Shown: positions 14,826 to 18,588 of the stretch, one piece after another
Layout of the letters: each line of letters begins with the position of its first letter
Position numbering within the stretch: the stretch's first letter is position 1
NCBI GenBank assembly: GCA_002298075.1
Contig: DBLW01000003.1
Coordinates: 1 to 18,588, forward strand
Origin: Bacteroidales bacterium UBA714
Lineage (GTDB): Bacteria > Bacteroidota > Bacteroidia > Bacteroidales > UBA932
Reading direction: 5' to 3'
DNA: 18,588 bases
Position numbers and translations under genes: made by a program
The notes under the pieces: model-generated
What the model was told of the DNA's origin: nothing
The model's database searches: none
The model's input: the letters and a program-made list of their open reading frames with translations, nothing else

Positions 14826-15968
14826 CTATCCGAGAAAACTGAGAATGATTCCTGCCGCAACTGCAGAACCTATCACGCCGGCCACATTAGGTGCCATAGC
14901 GTGCATGAGCAGGTGGTTGTTCTTGTCGAACTCCCTGCCGACATTCTGCGAAACGCGGGCTGAGTCCGGCACGGCGGACACCCCGGCATTTCCGATAAGC
15001 GGGTTAATCTTGTTCTCTTCCCTGCAGAACAGGTTCATGAATTTGGCGAAAAGCACTCCGCATGTGGTGGCTATCACGAATGAAAGCAGTCCGAGCAGGA
15101 AAATCTTCACGGAAGTTCCTGACAGGAACACATTTGCCTGGGTCGAGCATCCTACTGTCACACCGATGAGTATCGTCACCACGTCAATGAGAGGTCCGCG
15201 TGCAGTTTCCGCAAGACGCTTGGTCACTCCGCTTTCCTTGAGAAGGTTTCCGAAGAAAAGCATGCCGAGCAGAGGCATTCCTGAGGGAACTATCATCGCA
15301 GTAAGGATGAAGCCTACGATTGGGAAGATTATCTTCTCCTTCTGGCTTACCTGCCTTGCCGGCTTCATGCGTATGAGCCTCTCCTTCTTTGTCGTAAGCA
15401 TCAGCATTATCGGACGCTGTATTACAGGCACGAGTGCCATGTATGAGTAAGCCGATACCGCGATGGCTCCCATAAGCTCAGGCGCGAGCTTTGATGAAAG
15501 GAAAATTGCCGTAGGACCGTCCGCACCGCCGATTATTCCGATGGCTCCGGATTCTGCCGGGGTGAAGCCAAGATGAATGGCAATGACATATGCTCCGAAG
15601 ATTCCTACCTGTGCGGCAGCTCCGATAAGCATGAGTCTCGGCTGGGAAATCAGGGCGGAGAAGTCCGTCATCGCTCCGATTCCGAGGAAAATGAGCGGAG
15701 GATACCAGCCGTAGCGGACACCCGAGTAGAGGATGCTCATCACGGAACCTTCTTCATAGATTCCTATCTGCAGGCCTTCTGTGAAAGGGATGTTGCCGAT
15801 TATCATGCCGAATCCTATCGGCACGAGCAGAAGCGGCTCCCAGTCTTTCTTGATGGCAACGGTGATGAATGCTATTCCTATGCATATCATCACGATGTGC
15901 TGCCATGTCATATTGGCGAAGCCTGTGTATTGCAGGAACTGCTGCAGGCTGTCAATAACTGTGTTCAT
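14826..15968 (-). CDS. mmdB: Na+-translocating decarboxylase beta subunit
   Basis: The integral membrane subunit that decarboxylates carboxybiotin and exports Na+. The 380 residues form about nine to eleven membrane segments. The ion-site motifs of the OadB/MmdB/GcdB family are present: Asp150 in GGADGPTAIF, Tyr176 in YSYMA, and Asn322, Gly326, Ser331 and Arg338 in NPLIGNAGVSAVPDSAR. The last four have exactly the spacing of Asn373, Gly377, Ser382 and Arg389 of Klebsiella OadB, and Asp150 and Tyr176 correspond to Asp203 and Tyr229. It is the final gene of the operon, 25 bp after the biotin carrier gene, and is followed by a strong terminator. Beta subunits are shared among family members, so the substrate is set by the alpha subunit. 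Confidence 0.94.
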   Translation of the reverse strand: MNTVIDSLQQFLQYTGFANMTWQHIVMICIGIAFITVAIKKDWEPLLLVPIGFGMIIGNIPFTEGLQIGIYEEGSVMSILYSGVRYGWYPPLIFLGIGAMTDFSALISQPRLMLIGAAAQVGIFGAYVIAIHLGFTPAESGAIGIIGGADGPTAIFLSSKLAPELMGAIAVSAYSYMALVPVIQRPIMLMLTTKKERLIRMKPARQVSQKEKIIFPIVGFILTAMIVPSGMPLLGMLFFGNLLKESGVTKRLAETARGPLIDVVTILIGVTVGCSTQANVFLSGTSVKIFLLGLLSFVIATTCGVLFAKFMNLFCREENKINPLIGNAGVSAVPDSARVSQNVGREFDKNNHLLMHAMAPNVAGVIGSAVAAGIILSFLG

Positions 15969-15993
15969 AGGCGGAAGTTACTGGATTTGCGGC

Positions 15994-16473
15994 TTACTGG
16001 ATAGTCACGATAGGCGCGCCTTCAGGAACAGCGTCTCCCTTGGCCACGTTTACGGATACTACCGTACCTGCAGATTCTGCCTGGATGTCGTTTTCCATTT
16101 TCATCGCCTCGAGAACCGCAACTACCTGTCCGGCCTTGACTGTGTCGCCAGGTTTTACATTGACTGCAATGATTACTCCAGGAAGCGGTGACTTGACTGC
16201 CTTGCCTGCGCCTGTTGCAGCCGGTGCAGCCGGTGCAGCCGATACCGCTGCCTGAGCCTGCTGTGGAGCCGGTGTTGCCTGTGGTGCCGGTGCAGCGGCC
16301 TGTGGGGCCTGAGCCTGTACCGGAGCCGGATTAGCGGTCTGGGCGCCGTCCATCTCGACCTGGTATGATTTGCCGTTTACTGTAACGTCAGCAAGATTGC
16401 CTGATACTGAATTGATGGCAACATTGTACTCGTTGCCGTTGATTTTGAATTTATACTCTTTCATGACTGTCAT
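15994..16473 (-). CDS. mmdC: biotin carrier protein of the decarboxylase (gamma)
   Basis: Carries the carboxyl group on biotin from the alpha subunit to the membrane beta subunit. It has a short N-terminal domain (residues 4-42, MKEYKFKINGNEYNVAI), a flexible Pro/Ala/Gln linker (about 44-92), and a biotinyl domain (93-159) with EAMKMEN, where Lys125 is the biotinylation site. The linker DNA contains short CCGGTGCAG-type tandem repeats. The ATG at 16473 overlaps the upstream stop codon as ATGA, suggesting coupling; an ATG three codons in (16464) starts at the conserved MKEYKFKING and may be the real start. Length is usual for MmdC/GcdC-like carriers. Confidence 0.92.
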   Translation of the reverse strand: MTVMKEYKFKINGNEYNVAINSVSGNLADVTVNGKSYQVEMDGAQTANPAPVQAQAPQAAAPAPQATPAPQQAQAAVSAAPAAPAATGAGKAVKSPLPGVIIAVNVKPGDTVKAGQVVAVLEAMKMENDIQAESAGTVVSVNVAKGDAVPEGAPIVTIQ

Positions 16474-16853
16474 TTTCTTCTGATGGTAATTATATAACTT
16501 TCCTGGTCGTGTACCGTGTCGTTGAAATAATTGTGCAGGGCCGCTCCTATGGCCGCATATGTCTCGCCGTTGAGTTCGCTGTCAAGGGCAAGCGCTATCG
16601 CCGCAACTTCCTCAGCCGACGGCTTGTATCCGCCTGCTGCTGAAGATTGTCTGCTGAATTTCGGCATTTTCCCGTTGACGGACTTTCCGATGAGGGAATA
16701 TGCGAAATACAGGATGATCAGTACCGTAAAGACAACCGCTACGGAAACAACCGTTATGATTACACCGTGAGGGTCTTTCTCGGCCATCTCTGCGCTCTTG
16801 CGCAGAACGTGTCCTGCCTGCAGCATATTCACTGATAACATGAAACCGTTCAT
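16470..16853 (-). CDS. mmdD: OadG/MmdD-family small membrane subunit
   Basis: A 127-residue single-span protein that holds the soluble alpha subunit to the membrane beta subunit in Na+ pump decarboxylases. One hydrophobic helix (about 31-55, GVIITVVSVAVVFTVLIILYF) is preceded by a short polar N-terminus and followed by a charged cytoplasmic tail. The C-terminal part (SAEEVAAIALALDSEL and the tail SYIITIRRK) resembles the OadG/MmdD type rather than the short OadG of Klebsiella. It lies 12 bp after mmdA and overlaps the biotin carrier gene by 4 bp. Assignment relies on topology, size and place in the operon more than on strong motifs, so the name is less certain than its neighbours'. Confidence 0.8.
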   Translation of the reverse strand: MNGFMLSVNMLQAGHVLRKSAEMAEKDPHGVIITVVSVAVVFTVLIILYFAYSLIGKSVNGKMPKFSRQSSAAGGYKPSAEEVAAIALALDSELNGETYAAIGAALHNYFNDTVHDQESYIITIRRK

Positions 16854-16865
16854 AATCGCTGTGTT

Positions 16866-18428
16866 TTAGAGAGGAAGGTTATCATGTTTCTTGTGAGGAT
16901 TCTCGACTTTCTTGTCTGCAAGAGATTCGAGTGCCCTGATGACACGGAAACGTGTGTTGCGTGGTTCGATGACATCGTCGATATAGCCGTAGCTTGCAGC
17001 ATTGTAAGGGTTGCAGAAAAGGTCGTTGTATTCCTGTTTCTTCTGCTCAGCCACTTTGGCGCGCTCCGCAGGGTCCTCCATTGCCTTGATTTCCTTCGAG
17101 TAGAGAATCTCCACTGCACCCTCGGCTCCCATGACTGCGATATTTGCGGATGGCCATGCGTAGTTGATGTCTCCGCGCAGCTGCTTGCAGCTCATAACGA
17201 TGTGCGAACCGCCGTATGACTTGCGGAGAGTGACCGTTACTTTAGGGACAGTAGCCTCGCCGTATGCATATAGGAGTTTTGCGCCATGTACGATGATTCC
17301 GCCGTATTCCTGCTGCGTTCCGCAGAGGAATCCAGGAACGTCAACCAGTGTTACGAGAGGAATGTTGAATGCGTCGCAGAAACGCACGAATCGTGCAGCC
17401 TTGCGTGATGCGTTGATGTCAAGCACTCCGGCGAGAATCTTCGGCTGGTTAGCCACGATGCCGACTGAGCGGCCATTCATGTGGGCGAATCCTATTATGA
17501 TGTTCTTTGCCCAGCTCTTGTGTATTTCGAGGAATTTGCCGTCATCCACAATGCTGCCTATCACCTGGTACATGTCATATGCCTTGTTCGGGCTGTCGGG
17601 TATGATGTCATTGAGAGCGTCGTCATATCGTCCGGCAGGGTCGGATGTGGGAACGAAAGGTGCCTGCTCGCGGTTGTTTGACGGGATGAAGCTCAGGATG
17701 TCCTTGATGACCTGTATTCCCTCGTTCTCATTCTCTGCGGCGAAATGCGCCACACCGCTCTTTGTCGCATGTACGCTTGCACCTCCGAGGTCTTCCTGCG
17801 TCACTGTCTCTCCGGTGACGGTCTTTACAACTCCAGGGCCGGTAAGGAACATGTAAGAAGTGTCCTTGATCATGATGTTGAAGTCGGTCAGGGCAGGGGA
17901 GTAAACGGCTCCACCGGCACATGGGCCGAATATTCCTGAGATCTGAGGCACTACGCCTGAGGCAAGGATGTTCCGCTGGAATATCTCACCGAAACCTGCA
18001 AGAGAGCAGATGCCCTCCTGGATACGTGCTCCGCCCGAGTCGTTGAGGCCTATGCAAGGGGCACCGTTCCTGACTGCCATATCCATGACTTTGCAGATTT
18101 TCTGTGCCATGGTCTCTGACAGCGAACCTCCTGTAACTGTGAAGTCCTGTGCAAAAACGTAAACAAGGCGTCCGTCAATCGTTCCCTGGCCGGTAACTAC
18201 TCCGTCACCGTCAAATTTTGTCTTTTCCATGCCGAAGTTCGTGCAGCGGTGCTGGACGAACATGTCAAACTCCTCGAAGCTTCCTTCGTCAAGGAGCATG
18301 GCAATTCTTTCACGTGCAGTGAACTTGCCTTTCTGGTGCTGCGCATCTATCCTTTTCTGGCCACCGCCCATGCGGGCCTTGGCTCTGCGCTCAACCAGTT
18401 CTTTAATCTTTTCCTGTTGGATACTCAT
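16866..18428 (-). CDS. mmdA: methylmalonyl-CoA decarboxylase alpha / acyl-CoA carboxyltransferase
   Basis: Transfers the carboxyl group of (S)-methylmalonyl-CoA to biotin on the carrier protein, giving propionyl-CoA. The 520-residue length and crotonase-fold carboxyltransferase motifs fit: SGGARIQEG (131-139) and GPCAGGAVYSPAL (168-180) in the N domain, and in the C domain DVPGFLCGTQQE, GGIIVHGAKLLYAYGEATVP and SYGGSHIVM, with glycine-rich oxyanion holes. The start at 18428 (MSIQQEKIKELVERRAKAR) is the family start; the frame extends 49 codons upstream over the promoter. Alternatives are a propionyl-CoA carboxylase beta chain, distinguished by the following membrane subunits, and glutaconyl-CoA decarboxylase, whose alpha chain is longer. 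Oxaloacetate decarboxylase is excluded, as its alpha subunit is of another family. It is first in its operon. Confidence 0.92.
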   Translation of the reverse strand: MSIQQEKIKELVERRAKARMGGGQKRIDAQHQKGKFTARERIAMLLDEGSFEEFDMFVQHRCTNFGMEKTKFDGDGVVTGQGTIDGRLVYVFAQDFTVTGGSLSETMAQKICKVMDMAVRNGAPCIGLNDSGGARIQEGICSLAGFGEIFQRNILASGVVPQISGIFGPCAGGAVYSPALTDFNIMIKDTSYMFLTGPGVVKTVTGETVTQEDLGGASVHATKSGVAHFAAENENEGIQVIKDILSFIPSNNREQAPFVPTSDPAGRYDDALNDIIPDSPNKAYDMYQVIGSIVDDGKFLEIHKSWAKNIIIGFAHMNGRSVGIVANQPKILAGVLDINASRKAARFVRFCDAFNIPLVTLVDVPGFLCGTQQEYGGIIVHGAKLLYAYGEATVPKVTVTLRKSYGGSHIVMSCKQLRGDINYAWPSANIAVMGAEGAVEILYSKEIKAMEDPAERAKVAEQKKQEYNDLFCNPYNAASYGYIDDVIEPRNTRFRVIRALESLADKKVENPHKKHDNLPL

Positions 18429-18503
18429 AATTATATAAGAATCTGTTATGTTTCCTAATATCCGCCGCAGATGCCGCCAAGCGTATTTGTAGTCCGCCTG
18501 CCG

Positions 18504-18533
18504 TGCGCCATACCCGGCGTTTTCAGTGGCGCA
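18504..18533. promoter_or_regulatory. inverted repeat TGCGCCA-N16-TGGCGCA at the mmdA promoter
   Basis: The arms at 18504-18510 and 18527-18533 are perfect 7-bp reverse complements, and one overlaps the end of the -7 box. It could be a repressor or activator site, or a hairpin at the 5' end of the mRNA. A competing smaller stem, CGCC (18506-18509) with GGCG (18516-18519), lies within it. Confidence 0.4.
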
Positions 18534-18539
18534 AATATA
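18532..18539 (-). promoter_or_regulatory. Bacteroides-type promoter of the decarboxylase operon
   Basis: On the minus strand TATATTTG fits the -7 consensus. Upstream, TTTTTGCTTG supplies a -33-like box with TTG 18 bp away or TTTG 22 bp away, bracketing the usual 19-21. Transcription from near 18525 would give a leader of about 97 nt before mmdA, longer than most in this window. Confidence 0.6.
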
Positions 18540-18588
18540 ATGTTTTTTTCCGCTGGGCAAGCAAAAACGCACCACAGCAGCCTTTTTT

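Noticed and set aside
17164..17856. 230-aa open frame on the + strand opposite mmdA
   Set aside because: It is a shadow of the well-supported mmdA frame, with no family motifs, promoter or sensible composition.
16866..18428. Oxaloacetate decarboxylase alpha subunit
   Set aside because: That subunit is a biotin-bearing TIM-barrel protein; this one is a crotonase-fold acyl-CoA carboxyltransferase with a separate biotin carrier.
18568..18588. Terminator of an upstream gene at the right edge
   Set aside because: A T-run ends the window, but the matching stem arm would lie outside, so it cannot be judged.

Overview
The window reads as chromosomal DNA from an anaerobic member of the Bacteroidota, most likely order Bacteroidales. 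Four things point there: several upstream regions carry the TAnnTTTG -7 element of Bacteroides-type promoters; most starts lack strong Shine-Dalgarno sequences; the V-type ATPase operon has the E / DUF2764 / A / B / D / I / K order typical of that phylum; and an L-serine dehydratase, an S9B peptidase and a biotin-dependent decarboxylase of Bacteroidales type are present. I cannot name a genus. I see no tRNA, rRNA, CRISPR array, insertion sequence or phage gene.

Layout. Positions 1-249 hold no protein gene, but they contain a palindrome, a promoter-like element and an intrinsic terminator that together outline a possible ~90-nt small RNA on the + strand. Next comes L-serine dehydratase (minus, to 1506), then a lone + strand gene for an exported protein of unknown function (1621-2382). 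A minus-strand block follows: S9B dipeptidyl-peptidase-like enzyme, a small membrane-anchored protein just upstream of it, and a 109-aa conserved protein (2373-5188). A + strand pair, arginine deiminase and nucleoside diphosphate kinase (5341-7118), ends at a strong bidirectional terminator.

Everything from 7198 to 18428 is on the minus strand and forms two adjacent energy-coupling operons. Read in transcription order, the first (18428 to 14826) encodes the carboxyltransferase, small membrane, biotin-carrier and membrane beta subunits of a Na+-pumping decarboxylase, best read as methylmalonyl-CoA decarboxylase. After a hairpin terminator, the second (14479 to 7198) encodes a V/A-type ATPase: E, DUF2764, A, B, D, I and K.

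How they fit together. The beta subunit keeps the residues that bind Na+ in characterised decarboxylases, and the ATPase K subunit keeps the side chains that bind Na+ in the Enterococcus hirae enzyme. This suggests a sodium circuit: decarboxylation of methylmalonyl-CoA (the last steps of succinate-to-propionate fermentation) exports Na+, and the ATPase uses or sets up the same gradient. Serine dehydratase, the secreted peptidase and arginine deiminase fit an amino-acid and peptide-using lifestyle. The least understood parts are the DUF2764 protein standing where an ATPase C subunit would be expected, the three unannotated small or exported proteins, and the candidate small RNA at the left edge.
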